Assembly (NCBI RefSeq): GCF_016862955.1
Contig: NZ_BONY01000012.1
Coordinates: forward strand, 1-64,000
Direction: 5' to 3'
Source: Rhizocola hellebori
GTDB taxonomy: Bacteria > Actinomycetota > Actinomycetes > Mycobacteriales > Micromonosporaceae
DNA length: 64,000 nucleotides
Shown: positions 7,093 through 14,920 of the stretch, piece by piece
How positions within the stretch are numbered: the first letter of the stretch is position 1
How the letters are laid out: every line of letters begins with the position of its first letter
Made by a program: the position numbers and the translations under genes
The notes under the pieces: generated by a model
What the model was told of the DNA's origin: nothing
The model's input: the letters and a program-made list of their open reading frames with translations, nothing else
The model's database searches: none

Positions 7093-9648
7093 GTGGCGGC
7101 GACTGCAAGCGGTAGAGCCACCAGGCGCTCGCCTGAGTTGGCGTGGCTCGTCACCGGACCCATGGCAATCTTGGCTGCAGTTCTGGTGTCGGTCATCGCC
7201 ATCCGAAACGATCGGCCCATCGGCGGTTGGTCGACAGCCGTCCTCTTCCTCGCGTTGTTTGTGGCCACTGAGCTTTCGGTGATCCGGTTTGATGTTCGCC
7301 GGCAGACATTCATGCTTACCCTGGTCGAGATTCCACTTCTCCTGGGGCTTTTCTTTCTCTCTCCTCTGATCTTTGTGGCGACTAGGGTCGCGGCGTCGAT
7401 TCTGATTCACCTCAAGCGGCGTGCGCAGCCGGTCAAGTCCGCGTTCAACGTCGCGCTGATCGCGCTGGCGGCTTCCGCGGCGAGCCTGGTGGTGGTCTCG
7501 TTCGCCAAGCCGACCACGACCAGCGCGGTCGGCGACGCGACCGCGCCGCGGACATGGCTCGTGCTCGCGGCGGCGGTCTTGACGACGGTGCTGATCTCCC
7601 TCGGCGGCGTGGTCGGCATCATCACGCTGGTCCAGGGCAGCATTCCGCCCACGCAGCTCGTCTCCATCGCGGTGCCGGGCATGCTGATGGCTGCGGTCAA
7701 CACATCGATCGCCCTGGTCGTGCTGCTTACGCTGCAAGCGAGCTGGTGGGCGCTGGTGGTCATCGCCGCGCTGCTCGCGTTCTCGATCCTTGCCTACCGC
7801 AATTACGCCCAATCGCTTCGCCAGCACCGCACGCTGAGTGAGATCTACGATCTGACCCGGGCGATCTCCGATACCCCCCACGACGGGACCTTGCCTGACA
7901 CCCTGCTGGGCCGGATCCGCCAGCTGATGCAGGCCGAGTATGCGACGTTGTGGCTGCCCGCGCAGGGCAGGCACCCAGAGGTCCTGCTCAGTGCGCGCAC
8001 AGACGACAAAGGCCTGCTCGATGTGGCCGGCGCGCCCGATGAGCTGCGCAGACGGGCTCTTGAGTCGGGCGAGACGGTGGCGGTCGGGGCGCAGCTCGGC
8101 GGCGATCAGCTGTTCAACGACATGCGCGAGATCGGCCTCAAGGACGCGATCGTGGTCCCGTTGCGGGCCGGATCCGCAGTCATCGGCACGCTTGAAGTGG
8201 CCAGCCGGCTGGGCGACAACTTCCACTTCACCGTGGCCGATGTGCGCCTGCTGGAGGCGGTGGCGGCGCATGCCGCGGTGGCCGTGGAGAACAACCGGCT
8301 TGTCGACAGACTTCGTTTTGACGCGTACCACGACGTGCTCACCGGATTGCCCAACAGACGGCGCATCGTGCAGTCGCTCGACGAAGCGGTCCGGGTGCGC
8401 ACCCATGGCGAGGTGGTCGCCATCCTGATGTTCGACATCGACGGGCTGCGCGACGTCAACGACTCCCTGGGCCACGCGGCCGGCGACCGGCTGGTGGCCG
8501 AGGTGGGCAGCCGGCTGCGAGCCACCGCGCCGCCCGCCGCGCTGGTCGGCAGGCTGGGCGGCGGGGACGAGTTCGTGGTGACGTTGCGCGCGGCAAACGC
8601 CGAGTCGGCGATCGCGCTGGCCCAGAAGCTGCGTAAGCAGCTGCAGGATCCGATGACCATCGGCACGCTGACCCTCGATGTCGACGCCGCGGTCGGGATC
8701 GCCCTGCACCCGGAGCACGGCTCGGAGCCGGCCATGCTGCTGCAGCGGGCCGACGTGGCGACCCACGCGGCCAAGTCGGTCGCCAACGGGGTTCAGCTCT
8801 TCGATCCGGCGCTGGAGTCGAGATCGGTGCGGCGGCTCGGGCTCGCGGGAGACCTGCGCCGGGCGCTCGACAACGGGGACCTCGAGATCTACTTCCAGCC
8901 GAAGGTCAGCTTGCGGGACAGGCGCCTGGTCGGCGTGGAATGCCTCGCGCGATGGGACCATCCGACCCACGGTTCTGTTGCGCCAGAAGACTTTGTGGCG
9001 GTCGCCGAGCACACCGGACAGTTGGGCCGGCTCACCGAAGCCGTGTTGCGCGAGGGTTTGCGCCGCGCGAGGCAGTGGGTCGACGCGGGCCGCCCCCTGT
9101 CGGTAGCGGTGAACCTTTCCCCGCGCACGCTGCACGACCACGAGTTCGCGTCCACTGTGGACAATCTGCTGCAGCACTATGGGGTGGCGGCCGACCGGCT
9201 GACATTGGAGATCACCGAGGACGGCATGGTGGACGGGATAGACCGCCATCTGCCGACCCTGCGGCATCTGTTCGACCTGGGCGTAAGGCTCTCCGTCGAC
9301 GATTTCGGCACCGGCTACTCGTCGCTGTCCTACCTCAGGCGCCTGCCGGTGCACGAGGTGAAGGTCGACCGCTCGTTCGTCCAGGGCATGGCGACCGATC
9401 CGGGCGATCTGGCGATAGTGCGCGCGGTGGTCGACATCTCCCGCCATTTCGGGCTGGATGTGGTGGCCGAAGGCGTCGAGAGCGAGCTCACGCTGGAGCT
9501 GCTGGACGAGATCGGCTGCGACATCGGCCAGGGCTTCCTGTTCAGCCGCCCATTGCCCTACGAGCGCCTGGAGGCGTGGCTCGGCGCGCAGACCGACGCG
9601 GAGCCCACCCCGGGCGGCGAGGTGCGCCGCCTGCGGGCCGTGGGCTGA
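7093..9648 (+). CDS. Membrane-bound GAF-GGDEF-EAL cyclic-di-GMP enzyme
   Basis: An 851-residue protein with about six or seven N-terminal membrane segments (residues 14-230), a GAF-like domain (about 250-400), a GGDEF domain (about 405-565) and an EAL domain (about 580-825). GGDEF makes and EAL degrades cyclic di-GMP. The GGDEF signature reads RLGGGDEF (one Gly more than the usual RxGGDEF) with FDIDGLRDVND...GH..GD upstream. The EAL site has ECL instead of EAL but keeps the other expected residues: NLSPR, LEITE, DDFGTGYSSLSYL, KVDRSFV, AEGVE and GQGFLFS. A phosphodiesterase is therefore likely, and both activities are possible. GTG 7093 has GAGG 7 nt upstream. Probably co-transcribed with the WQWD peptide gene. 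Confidence 0.92.
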   Translation: MAATASGRATRRSPELAWLVTGPMAILAAVLVSVIAIRNDRPIGGWSTAVLFLALFVATELSVIRFDVRRQTFMLTLVEIPLLLGLFFLSPLIFVATRVAASILIHLKRRAQPVKSAFNVALIALAASAASLVVVSFAKPTTTSAVGDATAPRTWLVLAAAVLTTVLISLGGVVGIITLVQGSIPPTQLVSIAVPGMLMAAVNTSIALVVLLTLQASWWALVVIAALLAFSILAYRNYAQSLRQHRTLSEIYDLTRAISDTPHDGTLPDTLLGRIRQLMQAEYATLWLPAQGRHPEVLLSARTDDKGLLDVAGAPDELRRRALESGETVAVGAQLGGDQLFNDMREIGLKDAIVVPLRAGSAVIGTLEVASRLGDNFHFTVADVRLLEAVAAHAAVAVENNRLVDRLRFDAYHDVLTGLPNRRRIVQSLDEAVRVRTHGEVVAILMFDIDGLRDVNDSLGHAAGDRLVAEVGSRLRATAPPAALVGRLGGGDEFVVTLRAANAESAIALAQKLRKQLQDPMTIGTLTLDVDAAVGIALHPEHGSEPAMLLQRADVATHAAKSVANGVQLFDPALESRSVRRLGLAGDLRRALDNGDLEIYFQPKVSLRDRRLVGVECLARWDHPTHGSVAPEDFVAVAEHTGQLGRLTEAVLREGLRRARQWVDAGRPLSVAVNLSPRTLHDHEFASTVDNLLQHYGVAADRLTLEITEDGMVDGIDRHLPTLRHLFDLGVRLSVDDFGTGYSSLSYLRRLPVHEVKVDRSFVQGMATDPGDLAIVRAVVDISRHFGLDVVAEGVESELTLELLDEIGCDIGQGFLFSRPLPYERLEAWLGAQTDAEPTPGGEVRRLRAVG

Positions 9649-9740
9649 CACACATCCAACCCGATTTCCCCCTCGCCAAGGTGTTGTGTACTCTTACCGA
9701 GGCACGCGCTCTGCTTGGCGGCAGAGCGGCATGTTGCAGC

Positions 9741-9813
9741 GCCCCCTTAGCTCAGTCGGCAGAGCGTCTCCATGGTAAGGAGAAGGTCTACGGTTCGATT
9801 CCGTAAGGGGGCT
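9741..9813 (+). tRNA. tRNA-Thr (anticodon GGT)
   Basis: Acceptor GCCCCCT (9741-9747) pairs with AGGGGGC (9806-9812). The anticodon stem TCTCC/GGAGA closes a loop ATGGTAA, giving GGT for threonine. The T-arm reads ACGGTTCGATTCCGT. CCA is not encoded. It begins a block conserved in actinobacteria: tRNA-Thr, tRNA-Met, rpmG. Confidence 0.96.
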
Positions 9814-9835
9814 CGGTTGGGTTCTACCCCTCCAC

Positions 9836-9908
9836 GGCGGTGTAGCTCAGATGGCAGAGCAAGCGGCTCATAATCGCTGTGTCGCCGGTTCAATTCCGGC
9901 CACCGCTA
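9836..9908 (+). tRNA. tRNA-Met, elongator type (anticodon CAT)
   Basis: Acceptor GGCGGTG (9836-9842) pairs with CACCGCT (9901-9907), with one G-U pair. The anticodon loop is CTCATAA, giving CAT. The first base pair is formed and the anticodon stem lacks the three G-C pairs of initiator tRNA, so this is the elongator. CCA is not encoded. Only 22 bp separate it from tRNA-Thr, so they are probably one transcript. Confidence 0.94.
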
Positions 9909-9992
9909 CTTTGGTCACAGCGAGTGGCCGTCATGCTCGTGTTCAGGTACTTTTAACGGCACTTTGTAATCCAGAAGTAGAAGGGCACTCCT

Positions 9993-10160
9993 GTGGCCAA
10001 GTCGACTGACGTACGTCCGAAGATCACCATGGCGTGTGTGGACTGCAAGGAGCGCAACTACATCACCAAGAAGAACCGGCGCAACGACCCGGATCGGATT
10101 GAGCTGAAGAAGTTCTGCCCTAAGTGCGGCAAGCACACCGCGCACCGCGAAACCCGCTGA
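9993..10160 (+). CDS. rpmG: 50S ribosomal protein L33 (bL33)
   Basis: A 55-residue large-subunit protein near the E site. Its sequence begins [22 protein letters not shown] and ends [15 protein letters not shown]. The two CxxC pairs (CVDC and CPKC) bind zinc, so this is the zinc-dependent (C+) form. GTG 9993 is the only sensible start. It follows tRNA-Met by 84 bp and is followed by a strong hairpin terminator. The same gene order occurs upstream of hadA in mycobacteria. Confidence 0.96.
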   Translation: MAKSTDVRPKITMACVDCKERNYITKKNRRNDPDRIELKKFCPKCGKHTAHRETR

Positions 10161-10172
10161 TCAAAGTCTTTC

Positions 10173-10206
10173 AAGAAGGGGTGGCCTGCACGGGCCACCC
10201 CTTCTT
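10173..10206 (+). terminator. Hairpin terminator of rpmG
   Basis: A perfect 14-bp stem (10173-10186 with 10193-10206) closes a 6-nt loop 12 bp after the rpmG stop. The stem starts with AAGAA and ends with TTCTT, giving a partial U-tract within the hairpin. Confidence 0.88.
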
Positions 10207-10223
10207 GGCATAGGTTCAATGCC

Positions 10224-10667
10224 ATGCCGTTGGACCAGTCTTTTAACGGGCGCTCCTATCCGCCCACCGCCCCTTACCAGGTGGGGCGGGAGAAGATCCG
10301 GGAGTTCGCCACCGCGATCGGCGCGGCCGACCCGGTGCACCACGATCTCGAGGCGGCCAAGGCCGCGGGATATCCCGATCTCGTCGCGCCGCCGACCTGG
10401 CCGATCGTGATCACCATGGCGGCGCTCAAACAGATCGTCATGGACCCGGCTCTCGGCGTCGATTACAGCCGGGTGGTCCACGGTGACCAGCGCTTTCTTT
10501 ACACCCGGCCGGTGGTGGCGGGAGATGATCTCGTGGTGGTCAACCACATCGAGGAGATCCTTTCCCGGGGTGGGCACGACTTCCTCACCACCCGCCAGGA
10601 GGTGCGGACCACCGCCGACGAGCTCGTCGTAACGGTTTGGCACAAAACTGTGGTCAGGGGTGAATGA
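10224..10667 (+). CDS. hadA: Hydroxyacyl dehydratase subunit HadA-like (MaoC N-terminal type)
   Basis: A 147-residue hotdog-fold protein like HadA of mycobacteria, the substrate-binding half of the (3R)-hydroxyacyl-ACP dehydratase of fatty acid synthase II. The catalytic hydratase motif is degenerate here (FATAIGAADPVHHD), as expected for the non-catalytic partner. It has the usual APPTWP and VHGDQRFLYTRPVVAGD motifs. The start ATG 10224 lies only 17 bp after the rpmG terminator. It overlaps hadB by 8 bp. No hadC follows. Mycolic acid synthesis cannot be concluded: HadAB homologues occur in actinobacteria without mycolates. Confidence 0.88.
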   Translation: MPLDQSFNGRSYPPTAPYQVGREKIREFATAIGAADPVHHDLEAAKAAGYPDLVAPPTWPIVITMAALKQIVMDPALGVDYSRVVHGDQRFLYTRPVVAGDDLVVVNHIEEILSRGGHDFLTTRQEVRTTADELVVTVWHKTVVRGE

Positions 10668-11073
10668 CGTGGCGTTTGAGGCAGGCCAGGTTCTTCCGGA
10701 ACAAATCTTTCGGGTGACACGCGCCGATCTGGTTCGCTACGCGGGCGCTTCCGGCGACTTCAACCCGATCCACTGGAGCGAGCGCACAGCCACCGCCGTC
10801 GGGCTGCCCGGCGTCATCGCGCACGGGATGCTCACCATGGCCCTGGCCGGCCAGGCGGTGGCGACCTGGGCCGGGCGTGGCGACGCGGTGACCGACTTCG
10901 GCGTGCGTTTCACGCGGCCGGTCCCGGTACCCGACGATGAAGAAGGCACAAAATTGAGCTTCACCGCTGTGGTGAAGGCGGCTGATGCCGAGTCGGCGAC
11001 CATCGAACTCACCGCCACCTGCGGCGGAGAACGCGTGCTGGCGCAGGCCCGGGCCAAAGTCAGGCAGGTCTGA
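10660..11073 (+). CDS. hadB: Hydroxyacyl dehydratase subunit HadB-like (MaoC, catalytic)
   Basis: A 137-residue hotdog protein with the full R-specific hydratase motif YAGASGDFNPIHWSERTA, which supplies the catalytic Asp and His. Downstream GVIAHGMLTMALAGQAV and FGVRFTRPVPVPDDE match the MaoC family. It pairs with hadA to dehydrate (3R)-hydroxyacyl-ACP. Start GTG 10660 overlaps the hadA stop; GTG 10669 (MAFEAGQVLP) is an equally good alternative. Translational coupling with hadA is likely. A separate promoter for tRNA-Trp follows its stop. Confidence 0.9.
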   Translation: MNDVAFEAGQVLPEQIFRVTRADLVRYAGASGDFNPIHWSERTATAVGLPGVIAHGMLTMALAGQAVATWAGRGDAVTDFGVRFTRPVPVPDDEEGTKLSFTAVVKAADAESATIELTATCGGERVLAQARAKVRQV

Positions 11074-11097
11074 CCCGAAATTTGAGGGGTAGCCGGG

Positions 11098-11127
11098 TTG
11101 GCCCGTTGCGCCGACTACCCGTACACT
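11098..11127 (+). promoter_or_regulatory. Candidate promoter of tRNA-Trp and secE
   Basis: TTGGCC (11098-11103) and TACACT (11122-11127) are separated by 18 bp, 35 bp upstream of tRNA-Trp. The -10 box is the same hexamer seen before rpoB (15115-15120). Confidence 0.6.
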
Positions 11128-11161
11128 GGTCGGCCGAGGGGTCCCAACGCGGGCCCCTCCT

Positions 11162-11234
11162 AGGGGTGTGGCGCAATTGGCAGCGCAGCGGTCTCCAAAA
11201 CCGCAGGTTGCAGGTTCGAGTCCTGTCGCCCCTG
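11162..11234 (+). tRNA. tRNA-Trp (anticodon CCA)
   Basis: Acceptor AGGGGTG (11162-11168) pairs with CGCCCCT (11227-11233), with one G-U pair. The anticodon stem GCGGT/ACCGC closes CTCCAAA, giving CCA for tryptophan. The T-loop TTCGAGT is typical. CCA is not encoded. The position before secE is conserved in mycobacteria (trpT-secE). Confidence 0.96.
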
Positions 11235-11248
11235 CGTCTTACTAGACG

Positions 11249-11280
11249 CGGTCTCTTTGCGGCACTATCGGAAGAGACCG
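11249..11280 (+). other. Stem-loop between tRNA-Trp and secE
   Basis: CGGTCTCTT (11249-11257) and AAGAGACCG (11272-11280) form a perfect 9-bp stem with a 14-nt loop, 15 bp after tRNA-Trp and 30 bp before secE. No U-tract follows, so partial termination or a tRNA processing boundary are both possible. Confidence 0.5.
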
Positions 11281-11310
11281 AACCACCCCGCGATATGGAA
11301 GTAGGGCGAA

Positions 11311-11679
11311 GTGGCCGAGAGCAACCGGCGTGGCGATGAAGACGCCACGGAACACGTTGACGACGTGTTCGACGACGCTGTCGACGACGACGCCACAGCG
11401 GATGACGACTCCAAGACTTCGCGCCGTGGCGGCACCGCCGTCAGGGAGCGCGCCAAGTCGGAGCCGACCGAGAAGAAGGTCGGCATCTTCGGCCGCATCG
11501 GCCGGTTCTTCCGCGAGGTCATCGGCGAGCTGCGTAAGGTCATCTGGCCGACGCGTAACGAGCTGCTGACCTATACCGCAGTCGTGGTGGTGTTCGTGGC
11601 GATCATGCTGACGATCGTGTCCGGGCTCGATTACCTCTACGCTCGTGGTGTGCTGTTCGTCTTCGGCAACCCGAAGTAA
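11311..11679 (+). CDS. secE: Preprotein translocase subunit SecE
   Basis: A 122-residue component of the SecYEG channel. The first 55 residues are hydrophilic and strongly acidic, then Lys/Arg-rich. The conserved core is [24 protein letters not shown] followed by one membrane segment (about residues 88-110), the minimal single-segment SecE of Gram-positives. GTG 11311 is preceded by GAAG. It is followed after 8 bp by nusG, the usual order. Confidence 0.95.
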   Translation: MAESNRRGDEDATEHVDDVFDDAVDDDATADDDSKTSRRGGTAVRERAKSEPTEKKVGIFGRIGRFFREVIGELRKVIWPTRNELLTYTAVVVVFVAIMLTIVSGLDYLYARGVLFVFGNPK

Positions 11680-11687
11680 GCACTGGC

Positions 11688-12413
11688 TTGGACGGAGCAT
11701 CCGGCCAGCAAACTAGTGGTAGTAACACGGAAGTGAGCGCGAGCGTGTCCGAGCAGGACGAGACGAACCAAACCGTGGATGAGAACACCGGCACCGTCGC
11801 GGTGGCGGAGGACGAGTTCGACCCCGCAGCCGAGCTGCGGCAGAAGCTGCGTTACGCGCCGGGCGACTGGTATGTCGTGCACTCATACGCCGGCTACGAG
11901 AACAAGGTCAAGACCAACCTCGAGACCCGCATCACGAGCCTTGACATGGAGGAGTTCATCTTCCAGGTCGAGGTGCCGACGCGCGAGGAGATCGAGGTCA
12001 AGAACGGCAAGCGCACCCAGGTGCAGAACAAGGTCTTCCCCGGCTATCTGCTGGTGCGTATGGACCTGACGCCCGAGTCCTACTCGTGTGTGCGCAACAC
12101 CCCCGGGGTGACCGGGTTCGTGGGCTCCACCGACCGGGCCGACCGCCCGGCGCCGCTGAGCCTCGACGAGGTGCTCAAGTGGCTGCTGCCCACGGTCGAG
12201 CAGGCCGCGGGCGCGAAGAAGGCCAAGCCCGAGGTTCGGGTGGTGGACTTCGAGGTGGGCGACTCGGTGACGGTGACCGATGGCGCCTTCGCCTCGCTCC
12301 CGGCGACCATCAGTGAGATCAGCGCGGATCAGCAGAAACTCAAGGTGCTGGTTTCGATCTTCGGTCGGGAAACCCCGGTTGAGCTGAACTTCAATCAGGT
12401 TTCAAAGATCTAA
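11688..12413 (+). CDS. nusG: Transcription elongation/termination factor NusG
   Basis: A 241-residue NusG with a variable acidic N-terminus (about 1-55), the NGN domain ([23 protein letters not shown] at about 60, [21 protein letters not shown]) and a KOW domain at the C-terminus ([19 protein letters not shown] to [11 protein letters not shown]). NGN binds RNA polymerase; KOW can contact Rho or S10. The start is uncertain: TTG 11688 uses the full open frame, and GTG 11733 or 11745 would drop only part of the acidic tail. Operon with secE. Confidence 0.95.
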   Translation: MDGASGQQTSGSNTEVSASVSEQDETNQTVDENTGTVAVAEDEFDPAAELRQKLRYAPGDWYVVHSYAGYENKVKTNLETRITSLDMEEFIFQVEVPTREEIEVKNGKRTQVQNKVFPGYLLVRMDLTPESYSCVRNTPGVTGFVGSTDRADRPAPLSLDEVLKWLLPTVEQAAGAKKAKPEVRVVDFEVGDSVTVTDGAFASLPATISEISADQQKLKVLVSIFGRETPVELNFNQVSKI

Positions 12414-12416
12414 TTC

Positions 12417-12459
12417 GGGTCATGTACCCTTGAACGCTGTTCAGGGTTGTTTTACCCTG
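12417..12459 (+). promoter_or_regulatory. Four-segment leader between nusG and rplK, attenuator-like
   Basis: Four short alternating segments can pair in two ways: GGGT (12417-12420) with ACCC (12426-12429), ACCCTTGAAC (12426-12435) with GTTCAGGGT (12439-12447), and CAGGGT (12442-12447) with ACCCTG (12454-12459). The second pairing excludes the first and third. The third hairpin is followed by CCCATCTTTCT. This topology fits attenuation or autogenous control of rplKA, perhaps by L1, but no folding was computed. Confidence 0.45.
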
Positions 12460-12487
12460 CCCATCTTTCTAAGCCCAGGAAGTAGAC

Positions 12488-12919
12488 ATGCCTCCCAAGA
12501 GAAAACTCGTCAAGACCTTCACGCTTCAGCTGAAGGCCGGTCAGGCTACGCCTGCTCCGCCGGTGGGTCCTGCCCTCGGTCAGCACGGCGTGAACATCAT
12601 GGAGTTCTGCAAGCAGTACAACGCGCAGACCGAATCGCAGCGCGGTGACATCGTTCCCGCGCAGATCAGCGTCTTCGAGGACAGGTCGTTCAGCTTCATC
12701 CTGAAGACCCCGCCCGCCGCGCGTCTGCTCATCAAGGCGGCCGGTGTGCCGAAGGGTTCCGGAACGCCGCACTCGGCCAAGGTCGGCAGCGTCACCAAGG
12801 CGCAGCTGCGTGAGATCGCCGAGAAGAAGATGGCCGACCTCAACGCCAACGACATCGAGATGGCTGAGCGCATCATCGCGGGCACCGCCCGTTCGATGGG
12901 CATCACCGTTCGCGACTGA
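12488..12919 (+). CDS. rplK: 50S ribosomal protein L11 (uL11)
   Basis: A 143-residue protein of the GTPase-associated centre that binds 23S rRNA helices 43/44. It begins [32 protein letters not shown]; the [21 protein letters not shown] segment is the conserved N-terminal domain implicated in thiopeptide binding and stringent response. The C-terminal domain (about 75-143) carries the rRNA-binding helix. ATG 12488 has AGGA about 8 nt upstream. Operon with rplA. Confidence 0.97.
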   Translation: MPPKRKLVKTFTLQLKAGQATPAPPVGPALGQHGVNIMEFCKQYNAQTESQRGDIVPAQISVFEDRSFSFILKTPPAARLLIKAAGVPKGSGTPHSAKVGSVTKAQLREIAEKKMADLNANDIEMAERIIAGTARSMGITVRD

Positions 12920-12983
12920 CTTTTAGACACACGTGGGAGGGCTCGCCTCGCCGAGTCCGCCATCAACCACAGGAGATTTGAAA

Positions 12984-13697
12984 ATGCAGCACGGTAAGAA
13001 CTACAAGAAGGCCGCCGAGCAGGTCGATCGCGACAAGCTCTACGGGCCGGCCGAGGCGATCAAGCTCGCCAAGCAGACCACCACCACGAAGTTCGATGCC
13101 ACCGTTGAGGTCGCGATGCGCCTCGGCGTGGACCCCCGCAAGGCGGACCAGATGGTCCGCGGCACGGTCAACCTGCCGCACGGCACCGGTAAGACCGCCC
13201 GCGTGATCGTGTTCGCTTCGGGCGAGAAGGCCGCCGAGGCTGAGGCCGCCGGCGCCGACGTGGTGGGCAGCGACGAGCTGGTCGCTCGTATTCAGGGCGG
13301 ATGGCTGGAGTTCGATGCCGCTATCGCCACCCCGGACCAGATGGCAAAGATCGGTCGAATCGCGCGGATCCTGGGCCCGCGCGGTCTCATGCCGAACCCG
13401 AAGACGGGCACCGTGACGCAGGACGTCACCAAAGCCGTCAGCGAGATCAAGGGTGGAAAGATCACCTTCCGGGTGGACAAGCACTCCAACCTGCACATGA
13501 TCATTGGCAAGGCGTCGTTCTCGGCCGAGCAGCTGGTCGACAACTACGCGGCCGTCCTCGACGAGGTGCTGCGTTCGAAGCCGTCCGCGGCCAAGGGCAA
13601 GTACCTCAAGAAGGTCACCGTCGCCACGACGATGGGCCCTGGCGTGCCGGTGGACCCGAACATCATCAAGAACTTCCGCGAGAACGCCGAAGCGTGA
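12984..13697 (+). CDS. rplA: 50S ribosomal protein L1 (uL1)
   Basis: A 237-residue protein of the L1 stalk, which moves deacylated tRNA out of the E site and in many bacteria represses its own operon. Conserved segments include [46 protein letters not shown] and [12 protein letters not shown] chose ATG 12984 ([13 protein letters not shown]), preceded by AGGAGA at 8 nt; the frame is open further upstream without homologous sequence. A strong terminator follows the stop. Confidence 0.97.
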   Translation: MQHGKNYKKAAEQVDRDKLYGPAEAIKLAKQTTTTKFDATVEVAMRLGVDPRKADQMVRGTVNLPHGTGKTARVIVFASGEKAAEAEAAGADVVGSDELVARIQGGWLEFDAAIATPDQMAKIGRIARILGPRGLMPNPKTGTVTQDVTKAVSEIKGGKITFRVDKHSNLHMIIGKASFSAEQLVDNYAAVLDEVLRSKPSAAKGKYLKKVTVATTMGPGVPVDPNIIKNFRENAEA

Positions 13698-13702
13698 TGT
13701 GA

Positions 13703-13733
13703 GATAGGGCGCGGCATTTGGCCGCGCCCTATC
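13703..13733 (+). terminator. Terminator after rplA
   Basis: A perfect 13-bp stem (13703-13715 with 13721-13733) with a 5-nt loop begins 5 bp after the rplA stop. No long T-run follows (TGTTCATG). It separates rplKA from the rplJL transcription unit. Confidence 0.85.
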
Positions 13734-13761
13734 TGTTCATGTAAAGTCTGTCAAGTTCCAC

Positions 13762-13900
13762 CCAAAGACCGCTGGTCACCTGTGTTCACACAGGTCGAAG
13801 GCCCCGCAAAGCGGGCGGCCCGCGCAGGGAAGAACGGTTTCGCTAGCTCAGCTTTGTGCTGACAAGCCCCGTGCGCCCTGCGCCGGGGCGTTTTGTTTTG
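13762..13900 (+). promoter_or_regulatory. L10-type leader RNA before rplJL
   Basis: The stretch between the rplA terminator and rplJ carries elements seen in bacterial L10 leaders: a 7-bp hairpin (ACCTGTGTTCACACAGGT region), then GAAGGCCCCGC and GGCCCGCGCAGGGAAG, close to the consensus that L10(L12)4 binds as a kink-turn. It ends in a terminator-like hairpin (13866-13889). Excess L10 would stabilise the leader and lower rplJL transcription. Recognised by eye; a covariance-model match was not run. Confidence 0.7.
13866..13900 (+). terminator. Attenuator hairpin of the L10 leader
   Basis: GCCCCG (13866-13871) pairs with CGGGGC (13884-13889) and is followed by GTTTTGTTTTG, the best U-tract in this part of the window. 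It lies about 50 bp before rplJ, so it would act on transcripts entering rplJL. Confidence 0.7.
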
Positions 13901-13952
13901 CCGGACCCTCGATGTCTGTGACCGGCCTGGAGCAAACGAGAGAGGAGGGGAC

Positions 13953-14483
13953 ATGGTTGACAAGATTCGTACCGACAAGGCGACCTCGGTCGCAGAGCTG
14001 ACCGAGCGTTTCCAGAACTCGACGGCCACGGTGCTCACCGAGTACCGCGGTTTGACGGTGAAGCAGCTCACCGAGCTGCGTCGTTCCATGGGCGGTGCTC
14101 AGTACACCGTCACGAAGAACACGCTCGCCAAGCGCGCTGCCGCGAACGCCGGCCTCGACGGGCTCGACACGCTGTTCACCGGTCCTACCGCGCTCGCCTT
14201 CGTCTCCGGTGATGTCGTTGAGGCGGCCAAGGGTCTGCGCGACTTCGCGAAGGCCCACCCGCAGCTCGTCATCAAGGGCGGCATCTTCGAGGGCAAGCCG
14301 CTTTCCGCGGCTGAAGTCACGAAGCTCGCCGACCTCGAATCCCGCGAGGTTCTGCTGGCCAAGCTGGCCGGCGGCATGAAGGCCAACCTGGCCAAGGCGG
14401 CCGCGCTCTTCCAGGCGCCGCTGTCGAAGGCTGTGCGCACAGTTGATGCCCTCAGGGCAAAGCAAGAATCCGCAAGCGAATAA
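13953..14483 (+). CDS. rplJ: 50S ribosomal protein L10 (uL10)
   Basis: A 176-residue protein that anchors the L12 dimers of the ribosomal stalk. The N-terminal rRNA-binding domain contains [33 protein letters not shown] and [18 protein letters not shown]; the C-terminal helix that binds L12 is at about 145-170. ATG 13953 has an excellent AGGAGGGG just upstream; the open frame before it is the attenuator region and not coding. It precedes rplL by 19 bp. Confidence 0.96.
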   Translation: MVDKIRTDKATSVAELTERFQNSTATVLTEYRGLTVKQLTELRRSMGGAQYTVTKNTLAKRAAANAGLDGLDTLFTGPTALAFVSGDVVEAAKGLRDFAKAHPQLVIKGGIFEGKPLSAAEVTKLADLESREVLLAKLAGGMKANLAKAAALFQAPLSKAVRTVDALRAKQESASE

Positions 14484-14502
14484 GCCAAGGGGGCTGTCAA
14501 TT

Positions 14503-14886
14503 ATGGCGAAGCTGAGCACCGACCAGTTGCTCGACGCGTTCAAAGAGATGACGCTGATCGAGCTGTCCGAGTTCGTTAAGACTTTCGAAGACACCTTCGA
14601 TGTCAAGGCCGCGGCTCCGGTCGCGATGGCCGGCCCGGCCGGCCCCGCCGCCGCGGCGGAGGTCGTCGAGGAGCAGGACGAGTTCGACGTCGTCCTGGAG
14701 AGCGACGGTGGCAAGAAGATCCAGGTCATCAAGGTCGTGCGTGAGCTGACCGGCCTGGGCCTCAAGGAGGCCAAGGACGCGGTTGAGGCCGCCCCGAAGG
14801 CGATTCTGGAGAAGGTCAACAAGGAGTCTGCCGAGAAGGCCAAGGCCAAGCTCGAGGCTGAGGGTGCAAAGGTCACCCTGAAGTAA
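14503..14886 (+). CDS. rplL: 50S ribosomal protein L7/L12 (bL12)
   Basis: A 127-residue stalk protein that recruits translational GTPases. The N-terminal dimerisation domain ([34 protein letters not shown]) is followed by an Ala/Pro/Gly-rich hinge (about 35-55) and the C-terminal factor-binding domain ([20 protein letters not shown]...). ATG 14503 follows an AAGGGGG site. Rightly sized for the family. A strong hairpin follows the stop. Confidence 0.97.
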   Translation: MAKLSTDQLLDAFKEMTLIELSEFVKTFEDTFDVKAAAPVAMAGPAGPAAAAEVVEEQDEFDVVLESDGGKKIQVIKVVRELTGLGLKEAKDAVEAAPKAILEKVNKESAEKAKAKLEAEGAKVTLK

Positions 14887-14920
14887 CAACTTCCTGAGTA
14901 GGGTTCTTGAACCACACTCA

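Noticed and set aside
7027-9651. Long open reading frame on the minus strand opposite the GGDEF-EAL gene (about 870 codons)
   Set aside because: It is a shadow of a high-GC gene: full of Arg, Gln, His and Pro runs, no start context or known motif, while the opposite strand has complete domains.
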